DNA of 64,000 nt from positions 1 through 64,000 of the forward strand of contig JAQPZY010000809.1 in NCBI GenBank assembly GCA_029931535.1, in the 5' to 3' direction. Positions 33,540-47,168 of the stretch are shown piece by piece. The position numbers and the translations under genes were made by a program. Within the stretch, counting starts at the first letter, position 1. Each line of letters opens with the position of its first letter. The DNA comes from Margaritifera margaritifera. Its lineage: Eukaryota; Mollusca; Bivalvia; Unionida; Margaritiferidae. The notes beneath the pieces were generated by a model. It saw only the letters and a program-made list of their open reading frames with translations. It made no database searches and was not told where the DNA came from.

Positions 33540-33540
33540 T
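33469..33540. repeat. (TA)n array
   Basis: About 70 bp of TA. Confidence 0.98.
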
Positions 33541-33584
33541 ATGAATGTTTAATAAAAGCTCCAGAGTGTTTGCTTTTTTCTTTT

Positions 33585-33930
33585 ATCTGTCCATTTTTCA
33601 ATCCATTCAATGTAGAATCACTAGGTAGGTCCTAAAAGTGGTTTTCCATACAAGATTGATGAATCTTGATAAAATATATTAATTATTGTTTTCTTTTCTA
33701 TTTTGGCCTGGAGAATGTAAAACTAGCAGCATCGCTTACAGTAATTAAATCTCAAGAGTACAGTTTTTTTGTATCTATTGATCCATTTTTCTGTCCTTGC
33801 ATCCATGGATCCATAGTAGAATCACCAGCCTGGTCCTAAAAGAGATTTCCAGACTTTCCACAAGATTGATGAATCTCACAGTTGTATCCATTACTGTTTA
33901 GGTTTCCATGTTGGCCTGTAGAACATTAAG
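33585..33930. repeat. Degenerate tandem pair of about 150-190 bp
   Basis: Both halves share ATCCAT...TAGAATCAC, GGTCCTAAAAG, TTTCCA, ACAAGATTGATGAATCT and GGCCTGKAGAA in the same order. Non-coding. Confidence 0.7.
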
Positions 33931-36050
33931 CAATAACTGGAGAGGGTGGTCAAATGACTTCTGCATGTTCACTTGAAATTTAGAGACGTTTGTCATGTAT
34001 ACTTGGTCATGTGATTTCATTAACAAATACATTCACAGAAATGATATCAATGCTAATGAGGGAGTACAACAAAAGTTAGAATGGTCAATTGTCTTTCAGG
34101 GGAAGTAAGAAATGTTTTACAATTCAGAATGATAATGTTCTTCTAGGTTCTAAAAAATGTATTTTTAACATTTTTTAAAATAAATCTACTGTATATTAAA
34201 TTGTGTAGAAATAATTGTATAGTTTTGCTGATGTCCTGTGATATTAGACACCAAATACTGTGGAGTTTGACAATTTTGTGGATTATTCTTGCCATTTTTA
34301 AATTTTTAGATTTCTTGGCACTTTTCAGAATTATCTAACTACTTTCAGCCAAATAATTCAGATGGTGGTAGTTAGAATTTAAGTACCTGTAGATTGTAAT
34401 GATACAGTCCATGCATATAATGTTATGTTAAATGTAAAGTACAATGTTTAAAAGAAGATAACCTCAAGCATCTGTTCTTCAAAGAAAAAGATTTTTGTGT
34501 GCAACCACTTTTTTAAATTTGTAAATTGGAGATTTTTCATGAAATTTTTGTGGCCACCCTGATTGGAACCTGCATGTGAGCGCAGAGGTACAAAGTGAGT
34601 GCGATACAGTTATGTTATTGGGGTCATTTGTTTTTATGGGCCAAGGTTTTCTGTAAAATTGGATTGCATTTATTATACTCTTACATCAAGATCAAAATTT
34701 GTTATCATTTCTCTCTTTTTCAGATGCATGCCTGAGAAGATGGATGCGTAGATCTTACAGAATTATTTAGCCCCAGAACAAATATTAATGGTAAAATTAT
34801 GAGAAAAAAAATCCTTACTGACAGTCCATTACACTCTGATTACCATATATAAGCTAAGTCCAAATGCAAACAACATAGATCCTGATCTGCAGTCGCATAT
34901 AGCGCCAGAAGATCAGGGTCTATGTTGTTTGTTCTACTGATTAGTCCCTACAAACTGCATAGACCCAGATCTGCTGGCGCATTATGCGATGGCAGATCTG
35001 GGTCTATGCAGTTTGCAGTTGGTATAGGCTTATATGTGAGTATATACAGTGTATCTCTGCTGGAGCTACTGTCTAAGAATTTGTGATGGTTATTCAGTAA
35101 AACATAATGGCATCACCAGAAGTTTTTGCACCAACCAAATTTGTATACCCTGCCAACAGAAGTTACAGTATGTTATGGGATATTGTTGTCCATCAGCTTA
35201 TTTGAGTGTGTCTTTGATGACTTCCTCATGATAATTCAAGCTCTTTTATATGGATTTCAACAAATCATGGCAAATAAAAAAGAACTCTTGAGTGTTTATT
35301 TGGGAGGTCAGTGGCAGAAAGATCAAGGTCACTAACTAAAAATAGCTTTAGCTGTTACATTTTATTTCCATACAATAGCTTCAGTATTAGTCATCTGATT
35401 TTAGCAAAACTTGGTAGGTGTGATCTTCTCAGCTAAAGAAAGAACTCAGTTGACTCAGCAATTTGAAAGTCAAGGTCTCAGGTACTAAAAATAAATCTTT
35501 CCTTTGCTTTTCATTTGCACTAAATAACTTAAAGGTAATGTTTTGTCATATTTTAGAATATAAAGTTTATTATCAAATACCACTTACAATATTTAATTAA
35601 ACATGTCCAATTGGTCATTTTGTTCATTAAACATAAAATAGCAGTTTAATTTCAAATAGCAGCTGCCTAACCTGTGAGTATAATGCAACTCAGTTTAAGT
35701 AAAGATGGGTAGAGGTACCATTCTTAGCATGATATCATTGTGCCATTCTTCATTCTGCACTTAACTTGGGAGCATGTTTCCATGAAAATAAGAAATCATT
35801 GCAAAGATGTATTGAAATAAAAACAATTCAAAGTATGGCCATGCGTTACAGAGTGATGAAATGACTATGTAAGTATGCAATTTATTCAAATCTTTCTTTC
35901 AGTAAATCTGAAAAAAGTTGATCATGACCTATGGTACATTGTTTTCTTGTCTGTTTCAAAATGCATCACTTGTTTCTCGATTGAATACATTACCGTTTGA
36001 AAATAAACTCCCCTACCTCTGAAAATAATGTCTTTCCGTTTATATATCAT
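33931..36050. other. AT-rich non-coding DNA
   Basis: No gene seen apart from a twin-hairpin MITE (34841-35053) and, at 35270-35500, a degenerate repeat with AAGATCAAGGTCACT and AAAGTCAAGGTCTCAGGTAC related to the AGGTCA repeats at 52-53.7 kb. Confidence 0.5.
34841..35053. mobile_element. Twin-hairpin MITE, copy 1
   Basis: Two back-to-back hairpins: CAAACAACATAGATCCTGATC...GATCAGGGTCTATGTTGTTTG and CAAACTGCATAGACCCAGATC...GATCTGGGTCTATGCAGTTTG, with terminal TATATA-CTYACATATAAG repeats. Similar copies lie at 47389-47610 and 49133-49352, here with the two hairpins in swapped order. No coding capacity. Confidence 0.82.
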
Positions 36051-36482
36051 ATAGACAAAGGGAAATAGCTCTTACAGAATACTTCTTTGTTCTCACTAGG
36101 CAACAATCCATAACCTGATGTGTACCAGCTTTTGCTCAAAACACTAAACAGTGCCTCTGGAATCCAGTGTTTTTTCTAATTGTTTTGAGACCATCCATCT
36201 AAATTTTGGGGTGTTTTAGTAAGTCAATGGTTGATATACCTTTGAGTATACAGCATTTGTTTATTTTTCTGTGAATTTATTTATATTTTGGCTGGTTGTT
36301 ATTGTTTGTGTCATACAGACTGGTTAGGCTCACAAGCTGGCATTCTTCATTGTATCAGGAATTTGCACTGTAAACACTGGGTCATTTGTTTCTATTTTTG
36401 GTGTTCTCTATACACAAGTTTTGCCTAATTGAATATACTTTGTATATGTTTTGTATGCACTGTGTCTTCTGTTGCTTCAGAG

Positions 36483-38320
36483 ATGTCAACAAAATGCAAG
36501 AAATGCAAGCACTATAAAGTTGCAGAAGATAATCATGAGACATACCTGGTGTGCACAAACCACTCATTATTTCATCCATGCTATGTTTGTGCTTTGTAGA
36601 CTGGGTGGGAGGGGGTTGAGGGGATATTCTCCAATGTCTTAAAAGAGCAGATAAAGGGCTGTGAAAAGAGGTTGTGTTTCAAATTGTCAAACCAGGATAT
36701 TTTGAGTCTCCATCCGAACACATCTGACCCCACAGAAGCTGTTACAAGCAATCCTGCCCACCCTTTGTTGGTGCGATATCTTATACAGCAAGCTATGTCA
36801 ACACGGTTATCAGCTGGTGAACTGGAGGATATCCCCCCCCCCTCTTTGGCAGTCCACTAGGCATAATTACCCCACAGCCCTTGCAAGGTCTTAGTGCTGG
36901 CAAGAGAGGGTTTGTGGGAATGCGATTTGACTTCACTAGCTGGCTCAGCCTGTAAATCCAATACCATGTGCCATATGCCTTCCAGATGTCAGGCCGGCCC
37001 ATGTGTAGGTATAGAGAGCAAGACTCTTATTTCAGAATATTGAACCACACATATTTAAGCAGTTCCAACAGCAATGGCAGGCTATGCCTAGGTGATTTCC
37101 CCATTGAGCCAGCCCACTGGCTGGAGTGACCAAATACATGCGTTTCACTGACACAGTATATCAGACTGGCCTCACAATTTGTGCCACCCATCCAGCCAAC
37201 TGGCCCTGCCTGACTGGTCATCTTTGAACAACATCCACCAAACCGGCCATGTTCCAAGCTGAATATGGTAGTGGCATGGTATATCCATGCATGCAAAGCA
37301 TGCACGGGGAGGACATTGCCCTGATGATGAACAGGAAGACAAAGACTTTCCTGAACACTCTGATCTGACTGGAATGGACAGAATTCAGCTTTACAGTAGC
37401 AGTAGAAGAAATATATAGGAATTTGCTGCCTTCTGAATGCCCACCTCCTCCAGTAGTTAATACCACATACTAAATAAAGGTCTTGGTAGATGTCAGTGAA
37501 GGGAACAGATATCTGTCTTTACGAATTCTACCACAATAGGCAAGGAATGCTGAAATTAGCAGGCATCTCTCAAAAAAGATTGGGACCTTGGCAATTTGAC
37601 CCCTTGGCAATTTGACCCCTTGGCAATTTGACCCCTTGGCAATTTGACCCCTTCTTTTCATTGAATCAGTTGCCTATAACTTTATCACCTCACTGGTATA
37701 GATCACATACCAATGTGTATCACTCAGATGTGCCTAGTCTTGATAAGGACATAACTGCCATCAGCATGCCTGCCCCCTTGTATTATAATTTGGACAGACA
37801 AAGCTAGTGAGAATGTTGTGTTGACTTCCTCCCTACTTAACTTGGCATCTATCTTTTATTTAGCTGAGAAGGCAGGGAGTGAGCACACATGGGAATCGGT
37901 GTGCCAGATAGCCAAAGTAGTCAACAGGTTGGCTCACCGTATGATTCAAAATGCCCTAATGATTTCCTGCAATTGAGATTTGATAAGAAGAGGTGCTTTT
38001 TTGTGACCTTTATCACTCGAATCTCACCAGGCAGCAACACTGCATTCTTTCTCTTTTGGTTCTCCCCTTCTGTTTGAGGGCCATATTGAGGAGGTTTGAA
38101 AGCAGGTGGCACAGAAGTTGCCACTTCGGCTCTCCTTACAAGCCCTGACCTCATCTCAACCTTGTCAGGGGTCATACCAGAGAAGGGACGATCATCAGCA
38201 AAAAGACCACAAGAGTACATCCCAGCACCAAAGGTCGTTTCATAGCCAGGTGAACTATAGGCAGCCTTATGCCCCTAACTTTCGCAGGCAAGCCAGGAGA
38301 GAGAGAACATAGTTTCTCTT
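36483..38320 (+). pseudogene. DIRS-1 gag-like relic
   Basis: ATG 36483 opens MSTKCKKCKHYKVAEDNHET then VCTNHSLFHPCYVCAL before TAG: a Cys/His-rich start (CxxC...C...H...CxxC) common in DIRS gag proteins. Further fragments (QDILSLHPNTSDPTEAVTS; AHPLLVRYLIQQAMSTRLSAG) follow in other frames, with stops throughout. A 17-bp tandem repeat sits at 37586-37653. Assignment rests mainly on position ahead of the reverse transcriptase. Confidence 0.45.
37586..37653. repeat. 17-bp tandem repeat, 4 copies
   Basis: Unit CTTGGCAATTTGACCCC, nearly perfect. Confidence 0.95.
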
Positions 38321-38379
38321 TGCCAAGCCTCTTGGCAACAGACAATAACTTGCTGTTCCATCCTGCCCCCTGGTGACCC

Positions 38380-39655
38380 TCCTGTGGGCACCCGATCCTT
38401 GCTTTTTTACCAGACTTGGATCAACCTCTTTCTGACAAATGATTGGGTGGTTCAAGTTGATTCAGAGGGGCTTCAGATCTTGTTTATTCAGCCTCCACAC
38501 CTTTTGTCATTGCCCTTCATAACCAAGATCCCAGGTGATCCCATGAAGGCAGACATGCATTTGCTTATAAAGCTGGCAGTGGATTTAGTCTGGAAACTCA
38601 ATTCCCCAGGCTTTTACTCCACTTTCTCTGGTCTTGAAGCCAACATGAAATTGAGACTGTCATAGACTTTAGTTGGATTTATCAGTTTATTCCTACCCTG
38701 AACTTAAAAATGGAGACAGCAAGGTACATACCACTTTCGGTATAGTGTGATGAATACATGATCAGACTTGATCTATCCAATGCATATTTCCATATACCCA
38801 TACACATGGCATTTTACAAGTTCCTTACATTCAGCTACCACATGGCACCCTTCCATTGGGCCTCAATCTTAGCCCTTGGGCCTTCAATAAGACATTCAAC
38901 TCTGCCATATGCCACTTCAGGATGTCCTTCATCACAGTGATGGTGGTGTACCTAGATGATATTCTGGATAAACACTAGCTAAGTTTGCCAGCTAAGTTCA
39001 GTTTTGATTTAGGACATGAACAAACTAATCACCCTCCTTTGCAGTTTAAGGTGGATAGTCAATGCGGAAAAGTTGGACCTTATCCCTTCACAGCATTCAG
39101 GTATGGAGTTTCTAACTCATCTCGACCTGTTTCATCTTCCATCCAAACAAATCAACTGCATGGTCTATGTGTTGGAGATAATTTCTGCCAGAATCTTCAT
39201 TGCGGTGAGGGAGTTTCTTAACTTCTCAGTCTGCTTAGTGTGGTGGCAGACTTGATCTTCCTCAGCTGCCTCTGCATAGATCCTCTGCAGATGGCCCTTC
39301 TAGCATAGTGGTGCCTTATTTTGGGTCATTTAGATCACCAGATTATGATCTCAACCGAAATCAGTCACTTCCTGCTTGAGTAGCATGACAGAGAATGAAT
39401 AGCATTGGGAATACCTTAGGAAGCCCCACCCTCCCATTTGGAAGTCACAGCCTGTGCGATGCTAGTTTGTCGGGTTGGAGGGCACACTTGCTGCATTGCT
39501 TCTCGATGGTCAGCAGCAAGTGGATGGTACAGGAGAAGGCTCTTCACATCAGTCTCTTGGGAAATGAAGGCCATGTCTCGTTATTGGAGGGATTACTTAT
39601 AAGTGAAGGCCATTTTGATATTACAGTATCAGACAACTCTGTTGTGGTGAAGTAG
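38380..39655 (+). pseudogene. DIRS-1 reverse transcriptase / RNase H relic
   Basis: RLDLSNAYFHIPIH (38761-38805) is the first-Asp motif; VMVVYLDDILDKH (38937-38975) is the YLDD catalytic core; then KLITLLCSLRWIVNAEKLDL and CMVYVLEIISARIFI follow. RNase H starts SLCDASLSGWRAHLLH (about 39450) with its Asp and continues to SDNSVVVK at 39655. These match DIRS/PAT-type polymerases, which copy the element's RNA to DNA. Several frame changes and stops; RNase H is truncated before the 59-bp minisatellite. Confidence 0.72.
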
Positions 39656-39711
39656 CTCTTTGAAGCAAGGTGGGGGTGGGGGGGATGAAATCACCAGAGC
39701 TCTATTATGGT

Positions 39712-40067
39712 ATGGGAGTTCCTTCATTGGTGTGCCTAATACCTTATATGCATATAGTCTGACACATTCCATGGGAGTTCCTTCATTGGTGTGCCTAATA
39801 CCTTATATGCATATAGTCTGACACATTCCATGGGAGTTCCTTCATTGGTGTGCCTAATACCTTATATGCATATAGTCAGACACATTCCATGGGAGTTCCT
39901 TCATTGGTGTGCCTAATACCTTATATGCATATAGTCAGACACATTCCATGGGAGTTCCTTCATTGGTGTGCCTAATACCTTATAAGCATATAGTCAGACA
40001 CATTCCATGGGAGTTCCTTCATTGGTGAGCCTAATACCTTATACGCATATAGTCTGACTCATTCCAT
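39712..40067. repeat. 59-bp minisatellite, 6 copies
   Basis: Unit begins ATGGGAGTTCCTTCATTGGT and ends GACACATTCC. Copies are nearly identical, with T/A variation at the AGTCTGAC/AGTCAGAC site. Confidence 0.95.
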
Positions 40068-40539
40068 GTAGGCTGATCATCCTGACCAGTTCATTATCAA
40101 CTGCTTCATATGGAGTAGTCTCTCCAACCATATACTTCTTCGAGTTTGAGCTCTATGGGACTGACCAATGCTTGACCTATTTGCAACAAGGTGGAACAAC
40201 AAACTGCCCACCTTCATCTCTCCATTCCCAGACCCAAAGCTTAGGCCGTTGATGCCCCTGTCAATCAGCTAGGAGGGGATGTGGGTCTGTGCCTTCCCTC
40301 CAGTGGTCCTAATGTTGAAACTAATCCAGAAGACGAGAAGCAAGACTTTCAAAATAGTTCTGATTGCTCCCTTCTGATGGGACAGATCCTGGGTCAGTGA
40401 TCTCATGACAGACTTACCCAGGAAGATCATAGTGTCTCCCACTCTGTTCACCTTCTCCTTCATGCCTAGCTCTTGTCAGGATGCCTTGCATGAAAAGGAG
40501 CTCTGCACTTCATTTGTGGAGAGAATCTTGATAGCTATT

Positions 40540-41480
40540 AGGTCCTTCACATAGAAGGCGTATGAGGAGAAGTGGCACATTTTCACTGACTGGTATCAGG
40601 TTAATGATGTCACACCACTCTTAGCCTCCATTCCCCAGTTGGCTAACTGCTTTCTTTCCCTCTTTGAGGACAAAAGTTACCCCCTATCACAATCAAGGGC
40701 TACTGTTCCATGATTTCCGATATGTTTAGACATCATGGAAGAGATGATATTGGTTGCAGCAGGGATCTATCTGACCTGTTGTCCAATTTTGACCTAGCCA
40801 GGCCTTGCTCGGTCACCTTGTTCTTCAAATAGAACCTCTCCTGGGTCTTGACATTGTTCAACTCGCCCATGTTTGAATCCCTGTCATCAATCTTACTGAA
40901 GCTGTTATTGTACAAGTCTTGCTTCCTGATAGCACTAGCTTCTGTGTACAGGGTGAGTGAGAAGCATGTATTGTCCATTCATGTGAATTACATGCAATTT
41001 CATTTTGACTGCTCAGTTGTACTAATGATGCAACCTGGTTTTGTCGCTACATGTAAGAACAGGTTGCCATCTACAGGCAATCAAAAATAACCATTCACCA
41101 ACTCTATTTAATTGACCCATTGAGAGAGGCAAGGCTGCAGGACCCAGTTCACACTCTTAGGTGCAATCTGAGGCACATAGAGAATGTCTACAATCACTGG
41201 CAGAGGCTCTTCCTACCAGTTAATATGGGAAAGCAAAACATAACCCCACAAATGCTGGCCTCATTGCTAAAATAGGTTATTAGATCAGTGTATTCAGAGC
41301 TCTCACAGGATCAGGTGTGCCTCATGAAGATCTTGGCTCATGAAATATGAGTGATTTTGATGGGCCTGGCCTTCAAACATAATGTTTGAATTTTAGACAT
41401 AATGGAGTCAGTTGGCTGGCATGCCTAATCTGCTTTCTCTAGATTGTGTTAATGGGACCTAGCCTCACAAAGGAGAGAAC
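40540..41480 (+). pseudogene. DIRS-1 tyrosine recombinase relic
   Basis: KWHIFTDWYQ and FLSLFEDKSYPLSQSRATV are the N-terminal core-binding region; then LSDLLSNFDLARP, LLLYKSCFLIALASVYRVSE (the first catalytic region, where an Arg is expected in SxxRxSE) and LSIHVNYMQFHFDCSVV. DIRS elements use such a recombinase rather than an integrase to insert a circular copy. Frames shift repeatedly and the C-terminal His-x-x-Arg part is not clear; a SINE begins soon after. Confidence 0.6.
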
Positions 41481-41552
41481 TGAATCTCATCGGGCCACTG
41501 ATAGCTGCCCAGACAGTTACCATGCCAGATTTGTGACAGCATAACCTCTGTC

Positions 41553-41799
41553 GGGGCCCTGGGTGGCCGAGTGGTCTAAGGCGCTCGCCTTTACCAATCA
41601 CTGCCATCTCACCTCTGTCCGCGTGGGTTCGAGTCTTGGGCTAGGCCAATGTGATTATGTGAGAAAGTTTGCCAGTAGCTTCCCGTGGGTCGGTGGTTCT
41701 TCCCGGGATTTTACCGGGTTCTTCCTCCACCAGATATACTGGCTACCATGTATAGCCTATCATGTGCTGAAATATGGCGTTAATCCCATAAAACCAAAC
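41553..41799 (+). mobile_element. tRNA-headed SINE in DIRS-1
   Basis: Head has a tRNA-Leu-like A box (GGTGGCCGAGTGGTCTAAGG) and B box (GTGGGTTCGAGTC), a body with TTCCTCCACCAGATATACTGG and CATGTATAGCCTATCATGTG, and an AAACC tail. Flanked by a perfect 13-bp target duplication CATAACCTCTGTC (41540-41552 and 41800-41812). Resembles mollusc V-type/RUDI-like SINEs; the family name is tentative. It is more intact than its relative at 60041. Confidence 0.88.
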
Positions 41800-42218
41800 C
41801 ATAACCTCTGTCCTGGGCATGACCTTTTTGGTGGATTCATTTGGGAAACTTTTGCAGGTAAGGTAGCCAGGTGAGGGACCCCACAGAGGTCTCCTTCGTA
41901 TGGGTATAAAGGCATAATCTTCAGTAGGAGAAATTCATTATTTCAGTAGAGCAGTCATTATGCTCCTACAGGGTGAAATGAGTAGAGGTTGGATACTCAT
42001 GCATTTCCTTCTCCACTGGCTTATTTTCCTAATGTTAATGTGATCAGGTCATGTATTTGACAGGGAAAGGAAATTGTTTTAGTAAATTATATTTCTCTGA
42101 GAATACTTACATGGTCACATTACTGTCGATCTCTCCCAGTCTTGCCCTCAGATGCAAGCATCCTGTTGATGGTATGGGGTGGCCAAGGGGAGGTAATCTG
42201 TAAGAGTTACTTCCCTTT

Positions 42219-42874
<656 letters not shown>

Positions 42875-42930
<56 letters not shown>
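42875..42930. repeat. (TA)n array
   Basis: Right-hand partner of the array at 42222-42321. Confidence 0.97.
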
Positions 42931-42933
<3 letters not shown>

Positions 42934-43812
42934 CAAAGAAAGACATATTTTTGGATTTCAGATAGGATTGAATTCGGAGTTTAATTTCTGAACGTTAATT
43001 TAATTTGTTAGGTATTCTCAGAGAAACATGATTCACTAAAAATATGTCCTTTCAATGAATGATACATATGAACCTGTTTCTGTAAAGCCTTTATGCATTC
43101 ATAAAATTTACTGTGCAGAAAGTTACTTTTTCAGATTTGTATGCAATTTTGTTTCGTAAATATTATGAAGAAATTTTGAAAAGTGACTAGAATAAAGCCA
43201 GCCAAACAGTAGTAGTATTTATTCTACTGCCTAAAGTAGTTGGCTCATTATTTCACAATTCAGGTAACTTTAATGGCAGATTTCTTCGCAAAGATTATTA
43301 TTTTATAATATTCAAATATTTTCGATGAATTGAATCCTATAAAGACCTTGCACAGCTTTTCTAAAATTTGTGTATAAAAACCCATGACATGTTAAAAAAC
43401 CCTCTGAGACAATCTTGATTTTGGCCATATAAGATGCACATAAATTTGTCAAGCATGGACAAAGTACTTATTGTATGAATTAAATCTTAAAGGTCTTTGT
43501 CTTCTGTGTGTATGATCAATAAATGGAATAAGTCATGAAAAGAAATATAAGAAAAGAGATTATATTAAAAAGTGCAGTGTAAAAATGCACTATTTTTGCC
43601 CTCAGTGCATATTATCAAGTCTACCCATCGTTCAGTAGCCATGTGGAATGACAGCAGCAGTGCATACTGCACTGAACTGGAATGGTATCCTCTTTCTTCA
43701 AAAATGTAAACTTTTAATTTTTCTAAAAGCAGACAATTTCCTTTTTGTAATACCAAAATTTGCAACTAATGCCTCTAAATTTAACTCGCTCATCAATAAT
43801 ATTTATTTGCAG

Positions 43813-43945
43813 TTTTCCTCTGACCTTTTACTCCTGTTTGTTGTTTGGCTGTCCAGTGCCTACAGCTGTCCTGATGGACAGATTCGTCATTTTATTGCAG
43901 ACTCACGTGAATTGAGATGCTGCTATGCTGTCCTAATAGACATAG
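43813..43945 (+). CDS. Cysteine-rich host gene, exon with signal-peptide end
   Basis: Acceptor TATTTGCAG before 43813, donor ATAG/GTAAAA at 43946; phase 0 to 1. Reads FSSDLLLLFVVWLSSAYS, a hydrophobic core with a small-residue cleavage site, then CPDGQIRHFIADSRELRCCY. The start Met must be on an earlier exon that I could not find, though an in-frame Met without an intron exists at 43648. The next exon continues in frame, giving a secreted or type I membrane protein. Cys-poor spacing CP-x-G...RCC is like the first repeat of TNF receptors, a tentative family call. Confidence 0.62.
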
Positions 43946-44366
43946 GTAAAAATAGAATACATTTTACTGTTTAATTTTTTGCACAGCAGAGTTAGCTAAT
44001 TCACTGTAACAAGAAGCGCATGATTCTTATGTGTTGAAAATTTGACCTTAAGTGTAATCACATTAATTCAACACATTGTTATATGAAGGATGGTTGCTTG
44101 TGAATACTCTTGAGTATTTTAAATTTCTGCAAAATAATCATTTTTGCATTACTCAAAGCCAGAATAGCCTATCAATGCAAAAAAGTTACAGGTTGCACTG
44201 CAGTTTATTGCACAGGACTCTGACCTACAACAAGGACAACTTCATAGAAAGTAAAGGAAATGATACCCTGTCATCATCAGTCATTAAGATAACTTTGTAA
44301 TGAATACTTAGAACTGCAGAATGTTCACTGATTGAACATATATTTTTATCTCACTTCATACATCAA

Positions 44367-44432
44367 GACAAGTAGAGTTTGAAGGCTAGACAAGTAGAGT
44401 TTGAAGGCTAGACAAGTAGAGTTTGAAGGCTA
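44367..44432. repeat. 22-bp tandem repeat, 3 copies
   Basis: Unit GACAAGTAGAGTTTGAAGGC plus TA. Confidence 0.95.
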
Positions 44433-44843
44433 CAATTTTGTCTAGCCTGCCTTGGTGGAGGCTGAATATATTTACCTCTTTGATATCACAATTATACAAA
44501 TTTGAAAGATTGTTGGGTTAGCTCTCTTTGATATTTCTTAATTTTTAGTGCTGTTTTGAATGACTTCTGATATTAAAGTATCCCTAAAACTGCTTCAAAT
44601 TATTATAAAAAATTCTGTGGAAATAAAATTAACTATTAATTTGAAAAACTTATGTCAGCCTGCTCAATCTATACAGATGTATGTGGTCTCTAATGTCACC
44701 TTGTCTTGGATTTTTAATGCTGAAAGCCTTGATGTCAAACCCTCTACAGATCCATATGTGAATGACTGACCTTGTTCATATGGGTTAAAGATACACTGAC
44801 AGAAAAAGATTATATTTTATATTTTATGAATGTTATATAATCA

Positions 44844-44847
<4 letters not shown>

Positions 44848-44930
<83 letters not shown>
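44848..44930. repeat. (TA)n array with TATG tail
   Basis: TA repeats followed by TATGTATGTATCTATG units to about 44989. Confidence 0.97.
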
Positions 44931-44935
<5 letters not shown>

Positions 44936-45351
44936 CAATGTATGTATGTATCTATGTATGTATGTATCTATGTACATGTATGTATGTATTAAGATTCTTA
45001 AGAATGCTGAATAGCTGGATTTGTAATTGAAAATAAATAGATCATATTGTGAAAATGTTGGAACATTTCACAGTGTCAGATCTTGAGAAGGGTGGGACAG
45101 GAGTTCAGTTCACTCCCCCCCCCCCTTTTTTTTAAAACAATTAAAATTACCTTATCATTTTCAATGAAAAACAGTGGTAAATGGATGTTTTAAATAAAAC
45201 AAATCACCTTGACTTCAAAAATCAAACTTTTATTGACAAATTAATGAACCTGCCCTTTTTTCATACCACAATAAAAACAGAATTTCACATTACCTGCTAA
45301 AGAATTTTTATACATCAAAGTGAAAACCAGTGGTTGCTATCATTAGCATAA

Positions 45352-45540
45352 GTCTGGTACAATGTCTGTCTTTGACACGTAAGTTAAAAATAAAATCGGG
45401 TACAATGTCCATCTTTGACATCTAACAAAAAAAAATCTGGTACAGTGTCTGTCTTTGACAATGTAACATAAAAAAAATCTGGTACCATGTTCATCTTTGA
45501 TATGTAACATAAAAGAAAATAATCTGGTACAATGTAATAG
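45352..45540. repeat. Degenerate tandem repeat of about 50-60 bp, 4-5 copies
   Basis: Unit core TCTGGTACAATGTCYRTCTT plus TGAYATGTAACATAAAA-rich spacer; spacing varies through A-tract length. Confidence 0.85.
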
Positions 45541-46005
45541 CTGAACAACATGTCTCAGCTTTTATCTATAATCCAAGAATAATAAATAAATTTTCAAAAG
45601 TACTGACATGTTTGAGTACTTAAAATGTACATTAGTAGACAGACAAATGGAAGGACAGAGGGTGTCAGCATTTTTTATAGGGTACTAATTTTCATAGATT
45701 TCATGGTTGCTGAATACCATTAATTTAAAGACCTAATAAAAAATATGTTCACAAATTTAAGTGTCAACATAAATGCCTTTTTTATAGATAAAAACCATGG
45801 GAAATGATACCCAGGAAAATCTCTGAATCACTAATATTTCAATACCTAGCACCTGATGATGGGCAAAAATGGTCTGGCAGTTCTTTCAGTATATATACAG
45901 TATCATGCCATTAATAATTCACATTTTGACCTTATGTAATGTTAGCATGAGCAAATATTGTCAACTATATAGGATAAAAATAATTTAAACACTGGTACAC
46001 CCACC

Positions 46006-46840
46006 TTATCTTGCCATTATTTTGTTGGATATCCTTTATTACTGCACAAATTCTTCTGGAAATGGAATGATATAAATTTCCTATACGCACTGGAGAAATT
46101 GTGTTCAAAATTGAATAGTACTTTCTACACTAAATCATCATGGGTTCTGATGTTGTTTCTTCTCAAGAATTTTTATAAATCTCCACGTTTTCAATCATGT
46201 TAAGGTCAGGAGATTGAGAAGGCCATGAAAGACAAAATATTTGATTTCCCTTTTTCCATTGTAATGTTTCTGGTGATCTGGTGCATAGGTCCATTATCAT
46301 TTTGAAATAACCATGGACTGTGTACAAAGAATTTTCCAACTACATTTCAATGTACATTGCTGAATTGACATTCCCTCTGATTTCAACTTCCACTGTGACA
46401 AATGCATCCCCAAAACATTGTAGTCTCTATGGCAGTGCCATTATGGCTGGTGTAAAGTGCAAGACATTCAAGTTTGAATCTCTCATGAGCCTTTCTCCAC
46501 ACATAAATGCACCTATTTTTACCCAACACCACTTAACATTTTATCTGAAAATATAATTTGACTCCACTGTTGTTTGACTGTTCAAAACAAGCAGTCCTTA
46601 CACCATGCCACAGTTTGAATTGGACACAGGTTCTGGAATCAGTTAATTAAATTCATTGCAGAAATTGGTAAGAGATCATCTACTATCACTCTGAATGAGA
46701 AGAAACAATATGCATCTCTCTGTTCACTTGGTAATCTGGGACCTCCTGGTTTTGGCTTGATTTTCACACAACTTCGTGCATTAAAATTCTTCAGAAAGAG
46801 AAACGGTAGATATATCTGCATTTAATAGGCTACCACACCC
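46006..46840 (-). pseudogene. Tc1/mariner transposase relic
   Basis: Minus strand. N-terminal side: KPGGPRLPSEQRDAYCFFSF, like the GRPR linker of the DNA-binding region. Then IIFSDKMLSGVG (first catalytic Asp), a second-Asp region HSVHSPWLFQNDNGPMHQIT read across frames (about 46260-46330), and, near the end, SISRRICAVIKDIQQN, the C-terminal R-x-x-A-V-I-x-x-x-G segment of the family. Many frameshifts and stops. Its terminal repeats were not identified. It lies in the intron before the second exon of the cysteine-rich gene, in opposite orientation. Confidence 0.68.
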
Positions 46841-47168
46841 TCTCTATATCCTCCATCAGGGGTATAGCCATAAATTTAAGTATCAGCAAAAATGTCAGGA
46901 AGGCGGTGATGGCAAAACCACAAAAATAATTGATACCCTCAAAAATAAAAGAATTCACACTATTTTTATATCCCTCAGCTGGTGATGAGGACAAAAATGG
47001 TCTGATAATTCTTTTAGCTTATTTATATCTGAGCATATTTCTGGGTCACTCTGCTATTGTTGTCTAAAAATGGTGTGGTAGTTTTTTCAAGTTTATATAT
47101 CAAAGCATTTGATCAAAGCAAACAATACATTTAAAATTCTGATATTTCTAAGCATTTCATTTTTGCAG

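Noticed and set aside
37921..38220. 99-codon minus-strand frame
   Set aside because: Lies antisense in the DIRS-1 gag region, with no recognisable domain.
41563..41650. tRNA-Leu gene
   Set aside because: Only A and B boxes are kept; no anticodon-arm or acceptor pairing, and the sequence continues into a SINE body with target duplications.
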